Positions 27,573-35,493 of a DNA stretch of 64,000 nucleotides are shown one piece after another. Under the pieces are notes generated by a model, which saw only the letters and a program-made list of their open reading frames with translations, did no database searches and was not told the origin of the DNA. Made by a program: the position numbers and the translations under genes. Source of the stretch: Bacillota bacterium (GTDB lineage: Bacteria; Bacillota; Clostridia; Christensenellales; CAG-138); the NCBI GenBank assembly GCA_023451115.1, contig JAEXFV010000154.1, positions 5,188 to 69,187 on the forward strand, read 5' to 3'. Position 1 is the first letter of the stretch; each line of letters opens with the position of its first letter.

Positions 27573-27787
27573 ATAACCAGCACTTTATTTACTACCATTT
27601 TAAAACAATTGGGGGTGGAAAACAAGCCATTTTATAACAACCAAGCAAAACCAGATTCTCCATTACATTCAAACCAGGCCTGTGCTTTTTCTGTTGCTGC
27701 AGACCTGGATAAGTATTCCGCTATATCCACAGACAGGTAATACCCCCGCTGCTTTCTACCCCGTTATTTTTGCTGTATAAGCAATTC
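27573..27787. other. Candidate invertible DNA segment (215 bp)
   Basis: Non-coding, AT-rich DNA bounded by two exact, oppositely oriented 24-bp repeats, 10 bp from a tyrosine recombinase gene. It contains a leftward candidate promoter (separate entry) and an interrupted hairpin at 27674-27708 (CCAGG, CTG / CAG, CCTGG). No ORF of note. The arrangement matches promoter inversion switches that phase-vary surface genes, but inversion itself is not shown by one sequence. Confidence 0.6.
27597..27625 (-). promoter_or_regulatory. Candidate promoter inside the invertible segment, facing left
   Basis: On the minus strand TTGTTT (27625-27620), exact 17-bp spacing, TAAAAT (27602-27597). In this orientation it would transcribe through repeat copy 1 into the gene starting at 27414. 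In the flipped orientation it would face the recombinase 3' end. The -35 box is poor (3 of 6). Confidence 0.4.
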
Positions 27788-27811
27788 AACCACAGAATAG
27801 TTATTCTGTGG
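27788..27811 (-). repeat. Inverted repeat copy 2 (candidate recombination site, also terminator-like)
   Basis: Exact reverse complement of copy 1; spacer reads TAGTTA on the plus strand. On the plus strand the palindrome is followed by a T-run, so it could also terminate rightward transcripts before they enter the recombinase gene antisense. Confidence 0.75.
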
Positions 27812-27821
27812 TTTTTTGTGT

Positions 27822-28664
27822 TTACATCACCAAACGCATTTTTTCCAGTATGCGCTGGTGCTGTTTGGTGCTGGTGGCTACATAAATGCGCGTTGTTTCA
27901 ATGGAGGAATGCCCCAAAATATCAGCGAGATATGCCAGATTGTTTTGAATGGCATAAAAACTGCGTGCAAACAAATGGCGCAGATTGTGGGGAAACACTT
28001 TGCCCGGCAGCACATGGGCTGACTGGCACAGTTTTTTCATATCGTGGCAGATATTTGACCGGTCCAACGCCTGGCCGCTGCGCGTACAAAAGATGGGGCC
28101 TGTAACAATATTCTGGCACTTGGAATATTGACGCAGCTTTTTTGTAAGATCTTTTGGCAGGAGCACCAGCCTGTTTTTCCCTTTTGAACGGATTTCCACC
28201 CGTCCCATGCGCACAGCCTCAATGGTTATAAAACGCAGTTCGCTTACCCGGATTCCAGTGCTACAAAGCGTTAAAAGCAAATGGTACAGCCTTTGGTTTT
28301 TCAGGCTTTTTGCTGCTGCTAGCAACCTTTGGTATTCATCCTGGGATAACTCATGCTTTTCTTCCATAAAAGCGTGATGCTGCACTTTTAGTAATTTTAC
28401 CTTGCAGTCAGACAGACCGACAAACGTGAGGTAGGCGTTGATAGCCGAAAGTTTCGCGTTGATGGTTCTTGCCTGATATTGTACCTGAAGAGCCTGGCGA
28501 TATGCTACTATGAGCTGCTTTGTAATAGGCCGCCGTTGTAAAAAGGAGTTTAAGCTTCTTAATTCATAGATGTATTTTTCTATGGTCAGCGCGGCTTTTT
28601 CATTATCACACAGATAATTCCGGAACGAGAGTATGCTTTTATCTGTAATTGTGTTATTATGCAT
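27822..28664 (-). CDS. Tyrosine recombinase/integrase next to the inverted repeats
   Basis: A 280-residue site-specific recombinase of the phage integrase/XerC family. The N-terminal core-binding domain (about 8-85) is followed by a catalytic domain. The conserved residues are all visible: Arg139 in STGIRVSELRF, Lys163 in RSKGKNRLV, His226 and Arg229 in HNLRHLF, His252 in LGHSS and nucleophile Tyr261 in TTRIYVATS. GGAGG lies 8 nt before ATG 28664. The gene ends 11 bp from inverted repeat copy 2. No phage or integrative element genes surround it, so a local DNA invertase is the better reading than a prophage integrase. Confidence 0.88.
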   Translation of the reverse strand: MHNNTITDKSILSFRNYLCDNEKAALTIEKYIYELRSLNSFLQRRPITKQLIVAYRQALQVQYQARTINAKLSAINAYLTFVGLSDCKVKLLKVQHHAFMEEKHELSQDEYQRLLAAAKSLKNQRLYHLLLTLCSTGIRVSELRFITIEAVRMGRVEIRSKGKNRLVLLPKDLTKKLRQYSKCQNIVTGPIFCTRSGQALDRSNICHDMKKLCQSAHVLPGKVFPHNLRHLFARSFYAIQNNLAYLADILGHSSIETTRIYVATSTKQHQRILEKMRLVM

Positions 28665-28776
28665 GCATTCCACCTCCATACCATAGAGTGTTCCATAGCA
28701 TTTTACCGGATATTCGTAAAATGGGAAAATATAAGAATGGATTATATATATTTTGTGCGGGAACCCGGGAAAATCC

Positions 28777-28805
28777 TTGACAATTCGAATGCAATGTGAT
28801 AAATC
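28777..28805 (+). promoter_or_regulatory. Promoter for the small gene at 28897
   Basis: Consensus TTGACA, 17-bp spacing, TAAATC as a poor -10. About 92 bp before the start codon. Confidence 0.5.
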
Positions 28806-28896
28806 ATGTATGAACCTATAAGCATGGTTCATAGCATAAGGGGTGGGAAAGAGCAGTCACCCCAACGATAGCGCAAGAAAGGAGTGTGTACTGATT

Positions 28897-29130
28897 ATGA
28901 AAATTAAAAACATCAACAACCCCAAACGTTTTTTTGAGGTTCTCAACGAGTGTCATGGCCGTGTGGAGCTGATCACGTCCGAAGGCGACCGCCTCAACCT
29001 CAAGAGCACGCTGTGCCAGTACATTGCGCTGACTCAAATGTTCAAGGACGCCCGCATCGATGATGTGGAGCTCATCGTTTCCGAGCCGGAAGACTTTGCA
29101 AGGCTTCTGGAGTTCTTGGTACGGGGCTGA
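28897..29130 (+). CDS. Conserved small protein of unknown function
   Basis: A 77-residue protein starting MKIKNINNPKRFFEVLNEC and ending EPEDFARLLEFLVRG. It resembles a short conserved protein of many Clostridia, sometimes mislabelled as a polyA polymerase, in which the pattern VELIT-x-EGDRLNLKS is kept. The AGAAAGGAG site is about 12 nt upstream of ATG 28897. A consensus -35 promoter and a terminator frame it, so it is a single-gene unit. Function not known. Confidence 0.75.
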   Translation: MKIKNINNPKRFFEVLNECHGRVELITSEGDRLNLKSTLCQYIALTQMFKDARIDDVELIVSEPEDFARLLEFLVRG

Positions 29131-29173
29131 CCTTGGCCATGCGCCTACCCGGGCGCAATTTGACAGAAAAAGA

Positions 29174-29209
29174 CAGGGTCGGCAAGCCGCTCCCTGATTT
29201 TTTCTTTTT
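29174..29209 (+). terminator. Intrinsic terminator
   Basis: CAGGG / CCCTG outer stem with inner GGC / GCC, then a long T-rich run. Confidence 0.8.
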
Positions 29210-29280
29210 GGAAACGGTAAAAGCATAATTTGATTTCGATTTTTGAAACGATATATTGGGGAGTGGATAACCCAGCAGAT

Positions 29281-30114
29281 TTAGCTGCCCTCATGTTTTA
29301 ATGTGAAAAGGACCAGCTCGGGTGCATTGAACATGCGTAGGGGAAACAGGTTGTTTCCCAACCCCCGGCTTACTACCATGGTGGTGTGATCTTGCGTATA
29401 TACGCCGGAGGAATATTGCGGTAAAAAGCCCTGATCCGGCCCGTATAAAGCGCCAACCCCAGGAATTCGCACCCCACCGCCATGGACGTGACCGGTAAAT
29501 ACCAGATCAATCTGCGCTTCCCAATAATCCTGCATGTATTCAGGGCGGTGGCATAGCAGCACCTTAAAAGGTTGCTCCGCTTGCTGGGAAAGCTGGTTTA
29601 AGGCAGCCGTAAAGGCGTTTGTATCAGGGAAAAAGGCGGGATCCTGTATACCCAGGAGGGAAATGGCATCATCGCCCCGGCGCAGCGTCACGTGCCGGTT
29701 ATCCAGCACAGTAACGCCTGCAGCTTTCAGACGGCTGCGCAGCGTATCGTAAACGCCGTGCCATGCTTCGTGATTGCCCGGGACATAATATACGGGAGCA
29801 ATCTCTACCGCGCCCTTGGCGAATAGTATGGTGTACTCCATGGCCTTGCGGTCGATCATATCCCCGGTGAGGAAAATATAATCCGGCCTGGCCTGGGCAA
29901 CCGCTGCTAAAAGACGGCTTTGCCCTTTGCCGAAGCGGTTATTATGCAAATCCGATACCTGTAGGATCCGGCAACCATCAAACCCCTGGGGCAAACGGGG
30001 AGAGATGTATTCTAACTCTGTGGTTTCAATCCTGCTGTTGTGCCATATCAATAGGGCCCAAATTAACATGGCGGAAATCACCGCCACAAGAACTGCTTTT
30101 CTCCAACCTGCCAT
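29281..30114 (-). CDS. Membrane-anchored calcineurin-like metallophosphoesterase
   Basis: A 277-residue phosphoesterase with one N-terminal membrane helix (about 5-23), active site outside the membrane. All metal motifs are present: VSDLHNNRFG (D-x-H), LTGDMIDRK (GD), VPGNHEAW (GNHE), LCHRPEY (H) and FTGHVHGG (GHxH). It belongs to the YkuE/LpxH-like branch. Substrates in this branch vary (lipid or nucleotide phosphates), so none is assigned. GGAGGAGG precedes ATG 30114 by 7 nt. It lies 56 bp downstream of the M14 peptidase gene on the same strand. Confidence 0.88.
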   Translation of the reverse strand: MAGWRKAVLVAVISAMLIWALLIWHNSRIETTELEYISPRLPQGFDGCRILQVSDLHNNRFGKGQSRLLAAVAQARPDYIFLTGDMIDRKAMEYTILFAKGAVEIAPVYYVPGNHEAWHGVYDTLRSRLKAAGVTVLDNRHVTLRRGDDAISLLGIQDPAFFPDTNAFTAALNQLSQQAEQPFKVLLCHRPEYMQDYWEAQIDLVFTGHVHGGGVRIPGVGALYGPDQGFLPQYSSGVYTQDHTTMVVSRGLGNNLFPLRMFNAPELVLFTLKHEGS

Positions 30115-30170
30115 ATCCGTTCCTCCTCCAGACCTTAGGATATACCGGTTGGGCGGAAGGATGCAAGAGA

Positions 30171-31469
30171 TTACGGAACAGACTGATAAAAGGTTTTTCC
30201 ATGCTCCGTTGTGGAAAAGGCCCATTGGGCTACAGTGGGCAGCAATTCCCGGTTGCGCAGCCAAATGGTGTCAAATTCCCGCAGCGGCAGCGGACAGGAA
30301 CGGGCGCCAATTTCAATGGTGAGGGAAGGAATGCCGCAAACAGAAATGGCCCAATCCTTGTAACCACCAAAGGATGTGCCGCTATCCGGCTCCAGGGAAT
30401 ATCCTGTGAGGGCGCTGACCTGTTGGCCTAACTGGCCGCTTGCTTCATTGGTAGGGCTGTTGGGACCGAACTGAGCAAAGATCTCACTGCCCATTGCATG
30501 GTAGCTGATCGTAGCGCAAAAAGGATAGCGCCGGGTGTATTCCACCAATGCCTGTGTTTCGGGCTCGCTTTGCGTTGCTTCTCCCCGCCAGCCTTCGCTG
30601 GAAGCTTCTGGCCGGGTGTTTACCCGCTCCCATCCTGCGTCAAAATTGCGGTTTAGGTCTACCCCATACGCGTTGGCCTTCCACTGGACATAATAAAAGT
30701 CTTCCTCTTCGGGCTGCACATAGCCGTGCGCTTGGTCCAGCAAAAAGATGGCTTGCTGCAACCCTTCCCCCCAGCCCTGTTGGCTAATGTGAACGCCGTC
30801 TGGATTTGCCATGGGAAACAGGTGGAAGCACACGCCTTCCAGGGGCTGGCCTTGCAGCAGCCGTTCCAGTTGCGCCATTACCAAAAGGCTGGTCATGTGC
30901 TCTCTGCCATGGATCGACGCCTGCACCAAAATGTGGCATGGGGCCGATTGGTCCCCTACGATGGCCACGGGGATATCTCTGTTTTGCCGGGAAGTCCCTG
31001 CGCTTTCTACCTGAAGCTGAGGGTAGCGGGCACATAATGCTTGCAAATCTTCCAGCATTTGAGCGTGCGTATAGGCGTAAACCGGCTGCACAATGTTGCG
31101 GCCTGCCAACATATCGTCAGGCGCCATAGGGGCCAGGTATCCTGCCAGCACATATCCCTCTTGCCCATCCTCCATTCGGATATGGGCAAAGCGTTCTACA
31201 AAGTCCAATACTTCAACCTGCGCCCCTTTTACCGCCTTGCCAATGGCGGGGGCCTCTGGAGACGGCGCCTGGCGCAGGTTTAAATATTCCAGGCAATCCA
31301 CTCGGCAAAGCAGGGGTGGGGTGGTTTGCTCAGGCCCGGGGGAGAGATGCAAATAAGGGGTAGGTGATAAAGCAGGCTGCTGTATGCCGGTATGGCCGGT
31401 GCACCCCGCCGTGCAGAAAACAAGAAGGACGCTCATGTATATCGCTCCGATCCGCAATTGTTTTGTCAT
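30171..31469 (-). CDS. M14 zinc carboxypeptidase lipoprotein with an SH3 domain
   Basis: A 432-residue exported lipoprotein. The lipobox ends TAGC (about Cys22). An SH3b domain (about 58-115, LEYLNLRQAPSPEAPAIGKA) likely binds the wall. The M14 domain follows from about 128, with zinc motif SIHGREHMTS (H-x2-E), the substrate-binding NRNF (LNRNFDAGW), a YHAMGSEIF segment (third zinc His) and catalytic Glu in LTIEIGARS. Similar proteins are gamma-D-glutamyl-diamino acid peptidases acting on peptidoglycan stems. GGAGG is 5 nt before ATG 31469. Confidence 0.88.
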   Translation of the reverse strand: MTKQLRIGAIYMSVLLVFCTAGCTGHTGIQQPALSPTPYLHLSPGPEQTTPPLLCRVDCLEYLNLRQAPSPEAPAIGKAVKGAQVEVLDFVERFAHIRMEDGQEGYVLAGYLAPMAPDDMLAGRNIVQPVYAYTHAQMLEDLQALCARYPQLQVESAGTSRQNRDIPVAIVGDQSAPCHILVQASIHGREHMTSLLVMAQLERLLQGQPLEGVCFHLFPMANPDGVHISQQGWGEGLQQAIFLLDQAHGYVQPEEEDFYYVQWKANAYGVDLNRNFDAGWERVNTRPEASSEGWRGEATQSEPETQALVEYTRRYPFCATISYHAMGSEIFAQFGPNSPTNEASGQLGQQVSALTGYSLEPDSGTSFGGYKDWAISVCGIPSLTIEIGARSCPLPLREFDTIWLRNRELLPTVAQWAFSTTEHGKTFYQSVP

Positions 31470-31566
31470 GATGCCCTCCCATATATATGCTGTGGGCAAA
31501 AAAAGTGTGCTTTCCGCCCGCTCTGATTGTAACGGATTACGGGCTGTTTTGCAAAACCGGTTTTGC

Positions 31567-31595
31567 TTGACAAGGCAGGATAGATCTTGTACGTT
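31567..31595 (+). promoter_or_regulatory. Candidate promoter for tcdA
   Basis: Consensus TTGACA, 17-bp spacing, TACGTT (weak -10); 58 bp before the start. Confidence 0.4.
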
Positions 31596-31652
31596 AACTG
31601 TGTCTACCCAATGGTTTCGCCAGGGAGAATATTTTGATGGATTTGAGGGAGC

Positions 31653-32372
31653 ATGATGCGAGAGCAGGAAGCCCGTAGCGCACTGTTATTGGGCGAAGAG
31701 GGTATGAAACGGTTGAACCGGGCTTATGTGGCCGTATTTGGCCTGGGCGGGGTAGGAGGCCACTGCGTGGAAGCCTTGGCGCGCGCTGGCATTGGCAGGT
31801 TGCATCTGGTGGACGCAGATGTGGTGGAGCCAAGCAATTTGAACAGGCAGCTGGTAGCCACAAAAAATACCCTGGGCTTGCCCAAAACCCAGGCTATGGC
31901 CCAGCGGATTGAGGAAGTGGCGGATTGCGCCCTTACCCTGCAGCAAGGTTTTGTGTTGCCGGAAAATGTGGAACGTTTTTTACCAGAGGGGTTATCCTTT
32001 ATCGTTGATGCTGTGGATACGGTGTCGGCCAAGCTGGCGTTGGTGAAAGCGGCAAATGAAAAGGGATTGCCGATCATTTCCTGCATGGGAGCAGGGAACC
32101 GGCTGGATCCTACTGCGTTTTATATTACGGACCTGTTTGCAACCCAGGGCTGCGGCCTGGCCCGGGTAATGCGCAGAGAGTTGCGGAAAATGGGGATTGG
32201 GCAGCTGGACGTGGTATGTTCCAGGGAGCCGGCAGGGAAGCCCTGCATGGCGATTGCGCAAACCGGGAAAAAACGGCAGACCCCCGGCAGCATTGCCCCG
32301 GTGACAGCGGCGGCAGGATTGGCGTTGGCTGGATATGTGATACGGGCCATTGCCTTGCCGAAAGAAACATGA
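31653..32372 (+). CDS. tcdA: tRNA threonylcarbamoyladenosine dehydratase (ThiF/MoeB fold)
   Basis: A 239-residue E1-like adenylating enzyme that cyclises t6A at position 37 of ANN-decoding tRNAs. It has the nucleotide loop FGLGGVGGHCVEALARAGIG (about 30-49), LVDADVVEPSNLNRQ with the substrate Arg, and the SCMGAGNRLDPT and ITDLFATQGCGLARVMR stretches characteristic of TcdA. The catalytic Cys region appears as GKPCMAIAQ. Two adjacent ATGs (31653, 31656) are both possible after GAGGGAG. Confidence 0.9.
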   Translation: MMREQEARSALLLGEEGMKRLNRAYVAVFGLGGVGGHCVEALARAGIGRLHLVDADVVEPSNLNRQLVATKNTLGLPKTQAMAQRIEEVADCALTLQQGFVLPENVERFLPEGLSFIVDAVDTVSAKLALVKAANEKGLPIISCMGAGNRLDPTAFYITDLFATQGCGLARVMRRELRKMGIGQLDVVCSREPAGKPCMAIAQTGKKRQTPGSIAPVTAAAGLALAGYVIRAIALPKET

Positions 32373-32532
32373 ACAATTTGTAAAACCCGCCCGTATAAGG
32401 GCGAACCCCTTGTTTCCAAAGGGGATGATTGGTAAAGTAATAATAAATTGGGGAGAATTTTCACCCCCCAGAAATTGGTTGCTCCCGAGGTTTCGGCCTT
32501 TGCCCACCTTTTAGCAGCATTGGAGGAATGAC

Positions 32533-33813
32533 ATGAAACGTATTGTAAGTTGTGTGTTGACATTGGCGTTGGCCTTTGCGGCCTTGCTGCCTGGAATGGC
32601 GCAGGCAAAGGTGATTTCCGGCTATACCAGCAAGGTGGATTATGCGAATACGGATGCCAACCGCTATCAGATTGACATTGACTTGGTCAACCAGGTAATC
32701 ACAGTATACGAAAGGGATTCTTCCGGCGCTTATACCAACATTGTCCTCCAAGGGCTGTGCACCACAGGCAATGCAGAAAATCCCACCGGTGCCGGCACGT
32801 TTAAACTGGGGCATTTAAAGGAACGCTTCGGTTACTTTGTTGCGTTTGGCCAGTACGCCCAGTATTGGACACAGATTATTCGGGGCATATATATCCACTC
32901 CATCATGTACGACAGCAAGGATTTGACCAAGCTGTCCAAAAGTGCCTATAACGGCTTGGGCAAGGCCTTATCCCACGGCTGTGTACGGGTGCTGCCGGAA
33001 CATGCCCAGTGGATATTCTACAATTGCCCGCCGGGGACTACCTGCGTGATTTCCAAAAATCGGGCGCAAAATCCTGCTCTGGTGAAATCGTTGAAGGAGC
33101 AGAAACCCAGCTACAGCAGCCTGTATCACATTGTGGATACGAAGGCGGACCCCCCAATCTTGACCGCTACGGTAAAAGCCGACAGCGCGCCGGTGCGCAC
33201 AGGCTTTTCTTCTTCCCGGGACACCACGGTGGTGACATTGGGTTATGGCGAGCAGGTAAAGCTGCTGCAGATTGGGCCGGACTGGTGTAAAGTGCAAACA
33301 GCAAAGGATAAGCTGGGATATATGAAGACCCAGTATTTGCAGTTTGATCCTGATGGCAGCGATAACAGGGTCACCTATTCCTACATTGCCAGCGAAAATA
33401 CGGCCTTGTATCAAACTGCCAGCACCAAAGCTGCACAATTGGTTGCAATCCCCAAAGGCGCAAGCGTCAGCGTAATTGGAACACGGGATAAGTTTTGGTT
33501 TACCGCCTATGTAGACGGTCAGTTTGGCTATGTTCGCTCCCGCTATGTGAAACAGAGCCAAGGCTCGGTTGCATACCCGGAGATCCCCGCGCTGCAAGAG
33601 GGGAGTACGCAAATCGGCCAGGGGGGCGCCAACGCCACTATAAAGCAGGGCATTGTGGCGAACTTCCGCAGCGGTCCCGGCATGGATTATGAGGTCATTG
33701 GGGAAATTCAAGAAGGCGTTGCCGTTACGCTGCTGGCTGTTGAAGGCAACTGGTATTATGTGGACGTCAATGGCCTTAAGGGTTATATCAGCGCTGTTTG
33801 CATTGATTTTTAA
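32533..33813 (+). CDS. L,D-transpeptidase (YkuD) with three SH3 repeats
   Basis: A 426-residue exported wall enzyme forming 3-3 crosslinks or anchoring. A signal peptide ends GMAQA (about 25). The YkuD domain (about 45-185) has the catalytic ALSHGCVRVLPEHA (His-Gly-Cys at about 144-147) and IHSIMYD. Three SH3b repeats follow: about 212-275, 284-340 and 362-426, each ending GYM, GYV or GYI. This SH3 style is the same as in the SpoIID/LytB protein at the left end, so they probably bind the same wall ligand. GGAGG lies 6 nt before ATG. Confidence 0.9.
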   Translation: MKRIVSCVLTLALAFAALLPGMAQAKVISGYTSKVDYANTDANRYQIDIDLVNQVITVYERDSSGAYTNIVLQGLCTTGNAENPTGAGTFKLGHLKERFGYFVAFGQYAQYWTQIIRGIYIHSIMYDSKDLTKLSKSAYNGLGKALSHGCVRVLPEHAQWIFYNCPPGTTCVISKNRAQNPALVKSLKEQKPSYSSLYHIVDTKADPPILTATVKADSAPVRTGFSSSRDTTVVTLGYGEQVKLLQIGPDWCKVQTAKDKLGYMKTQYLQFDPDGSDNRVTYSYIASENTALYQTASTKAAQLVAIPKGASVSVIGTRDKFWFTAYVDGQFGYVRSRYVKQSQGSVAYPEIPALQEGSTQIGQGGANATIKQGIVANFRSGPGMDYEVIGEIQEGVAVTLLAVEGNWYYVDVNGLKGYISAVCIDF

Positions 33814-33825
33814 AGAAGTGCACAA

Positions 33826-33859
33826 TTAAAAAGGCCGGGCAGTTGCCCGGCCTTTTTAA
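33826..33859. terminator. Bidirectional intrinsic terminator
   Basis: Perfect 16-bp stem: TTAAAAAGGCCGGGCA / TGCCCGGCCTTTTTAA. Serves the L,D-transpeptidase gene and the convergent small gene at 33875. Confidence 0.9.
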
Positions 33860-33874
33860 TCAATGGATATGCGG

Positions 33875-34108
33875 TCATGGTTTCCGCTTCTTTTTTGCCG
33901 CTAAGTAAGACTTTGCTTCTTCTATGCTGGAAAAGGAAACTTGTTTAGAACAGGCGTAGGAAACGAAGTCATTCCATTGGGCAAGAGTAAACCGGCTTTC
34001 TGGAATGCCTAAAATAAAACCACGGTCCACTTCCCAGTGGCGGGATATTCGCAAATCGGATACATAACACCCCATGTATTGGGAAAAATATTCATAAATG
34101 TCGTCCAT
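33875..34108 (-). CDS. Small unknown protein divergent from the XRE regulator
   Basis: A 77-residue soluble protein (MDDIYEYFSQYMGCYVSD at the start, basic KKKRKP tail) that I do not recognise. Ribosome site is weak (AGAGAGT about 8 nt before ATG). It is divergent from the XRE regulator gene, with two direct repeats and a palindrome in the shared region, which suggests control by that regulator. It is followed by a shared terminator. Confidence 0.55.
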   Translation of the reverse strand: MDDIYEYFSQYMGCYVSDLRISRHWEVDRGFILGIPESRFTLAQWNDFVSYACSKQVSFSSIEEAKSYLAAKKKRKP

Positions 34109-34113
34109 TTTAT

Positions 34114-34179
34114 TTACTCTCTATGTTAAGAATTGGGCCTATTCCAATCTGTTATTTGGTTACTCTCCATGTTATAAAT
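34114..34179. promoter_or_regulatory. Direct repeats, candidate operator of the XRE regulator
   Basis: TTACTCTCTATGTTAAGAAT (34114-34133) and TTACTCTCCATGTTATAAAT (34160-34179) match at 17 of 20 positions, 46 bp apart (about four and a half helix turns). Confidence 0.45.
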
Positions 34180-34241
34180 CGCTCCCCTTCCAGTATATTA
34201 TAGGATAATAATCTCATTAAATCAATATTTAAACTATACTC

Positions 34242-34257
34242 CCCTATTTTAATAGGG
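34242..34257. promoter_or_regulatory. Palindrome upstream of the XRE gene
   Basis: CCCTATT-TT-AATAGGG, a perfect 7-bp dyad 48 bp before the regulator start. Likely an operator rather than a terminator because no T-run follows. Confidence 0.45.
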
Positions 34258-34304
34258 TTATTTTCCAATGGTAAATCAATACTCTATATATTAGAGGTGG
34301 TAGT

Positions 34305-34658
34305 ATGGAGTATGATTTGCAATTGATTGGGCAGCGTATTCAAACAGCCCGTAAGGCAAGGCGATATACCCAGGATTATGTGTCCGCAAGGGCAAACATT
34401 GGAGAAAAATTTTTGAGTCAGATTGAATGTGGCAAGGCAGGCCTCTCTGTACAGACGCTGATTGCGCTATGCAAAATTTTGGAAGTCAGCCCAAATTACA
34501 TATTGTTGTCCAATATTCCTGACGAAGGGGATAACCATATCAACACGTTATTAAAGAAATTGTCCGCCAAGCAATTGCAGGATGCTGAAACCATACTGGA
34601 GCTGTTTGTGAAAAACTGCAACAATATCGGGCAAGAAAAAAACATGCAACAGCAATAA
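34305..34658 (+). CDS. XRE-family transcriptional regulator
   Basis: A 117-residue DNA-binding protein. The HTH_3 domain covers about 6-62 (IGQRIQTARKARRYTQDYVS, then FLSQIECGKAGLSVQTLIAL), followed by an amphipathic helix that may dimerise (LLKKLSAKQLQDAETILELF). AGAGGTGG precedes ATG. Upstream palindrome and direct repeats suggest autoregulation and control of the divergent small gene. Confidence 0.88.
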   Translation: MEYDLQLIGQRIQTARKARRYTQDYVSARANIGEKFLSQIECGKAGLSVQTLIALCKILEVSPNYILLSNIPDEGDNHINTLLKKLSAKQLQDAETILELFVKNCNNIGQEKNMQQQ

Positions 34659-34690
34659 ACCGCTGGAGTCCTCTGGATCCAACGGTTTTA
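34657..34690 (+). terminator. Intrinsic terminator after the XRE gene
   Basis: AAACCG / CGGTTT outer stem with inner TGGA and TCC / GGA and TCCA pairs, then TTTATTATG. Overlaps the stop codon by 2 bp. Confidence 0.65.
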
Positions 34691-34734
34691 TTATGTTACT
34701 TTTATAGAAGCGCCCCTTATCAGCTCGGGGGGGC

Positions 34735-34908
34735 TTAATGGGTGCGCAACCAGGCCAAGGCGTACAGGAGGCTTAGAAGCAATTGCAATACGAACAAGCC
34801 CCAGCATACGTTTTTGCGCAGGCGATCGTTACGGCGGCGGAAAATATCCACGCCGATCAATGGAACAATGGGGATCAAACCCGCACAAAAAAGAAACGCC
34901 GCGGTCAT
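34735..34908 (-). CDS. Small membrane protein (57 residues)
   Basis: A short reading frame below usual gene-finder cut-offs. ATG at 34908 has GGAAGGAG 6 nt upstream, an almost ideal site. The product starts MTAAFLFCAGLIPIVPLIGV (first hydrophobic helix), has a basic middle (FRRRNDRLRKN) and a second helix (WGLFVLQLLLSLLYALAW), ending RTH. That is a two-helix hairpin with a positive loop. Not recognised in any named family. It fills most of an otherwise empty stretch between the XRE and Dabb genes. Confidence 0.55.
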   Translation of the reverse strand: MTAAFLFCAGLIPIVPLIGVDIFRRRNDRLRKNVCWGLFVLQLLLSLLYALAWLRTH

Positions 34909-35092
34909 GTCGGTTCTCCTTCCCTCTCAAAGCACGTTGTTTCCAGGTTGCCTTCCCCATCAAAGCCCCCGCTTTTCCGTTGGCAGGCAATCAGATAGAT
35001 TGTTTGTATATATAGGGTAACATGGGGGGCTAACCTGCCACAAGCTGTGGAATGCTGGAAAATAAAAAGCAGGAAAAACTACGAACGAAAGT

Positions 35093-35121
35093 TTGCATTA
35101 TGGTATGCCGTTTGATATAAT
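35093..35121 (+). promoter_or_regulatory. Strong sigma-A promoter before the Dabb gene
   Basis: TTGCAT, exact 17-bp spacing, perfect TATAAT. It may also drive uvrB-uvrA, since the Dabb gene ends 47 bp before uvrB without a visible terminator. Confidence 0.7.
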
Positions 35122-35164
35122 CGTTACGGTATTATAATAATAAGGAAAAGCAGGAGGGCCAGAG

Positions 35165-35446
35165 ATGTTTAAGCATGTAGTCTGCCAGAAATTTGCAAAC
35201 AAAGAGGATGCCCAGGAGGCGGCCCGGATGCTGCGGGCGTTGCCAGAGCAGGTTCCTTCTTTAATTTCCATGGAGGTTGGCGTCGATGAATTACAAAGCG
35301 AGAGGGCGTTTGACCTGGTGCTGATTGCCACCTTTGAAAACGTAGAGGGCTTGCATGCGTATGACGTGCATCCTGCCCATGCTGCGGTACGTGCGTTCAT
35401 CAAGCCCCGGCGGGTGGCTACCTGCTCTGTGGACTTTACCTGTTGA
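35165..35446 (+). CDS. Dabb (stress-responsive A/B barrel) domain protein
   Basis: A 93-residue ferredoxin-like fold protein of the Dabb family. It begins MFKHVVCQKF and contains the conserved SLISMEVGVDE, FDLVLIATFENVEGLHAYDVHPAH and a C-terminal strand. Family members form dimeric barrels and their role is mostly unknown. Head of a probable unit with uvrB. Confidence 0.85.
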   Translation: MFKHVVCQKFANKEDAQEAARMLRALPEQVPSLISMEVGVDELQSERAFDLVLIATFENVEGLHAYDVHPAHAAVRAFIKPRRVATCSVDFTC

Positions 35447-35493
35447 CGGGGGCCTGAGCGAGATCCAACCATTGTTGCCGGCGGAGGAGTAGT

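Noticed and set aside
27822..28664. Prophage integrase reading of the tyrosine recombinase
   Set aside because: No phage, relaxase or attachment-site genes surround it, while paired inverted core-like sites sit directly beside it.
28816..29226. Minus-strand open frame of 136 codons
   Set aside because: It is antisense to the small conserved gene at 28897 and crosses that gene's terminator; no family signature.
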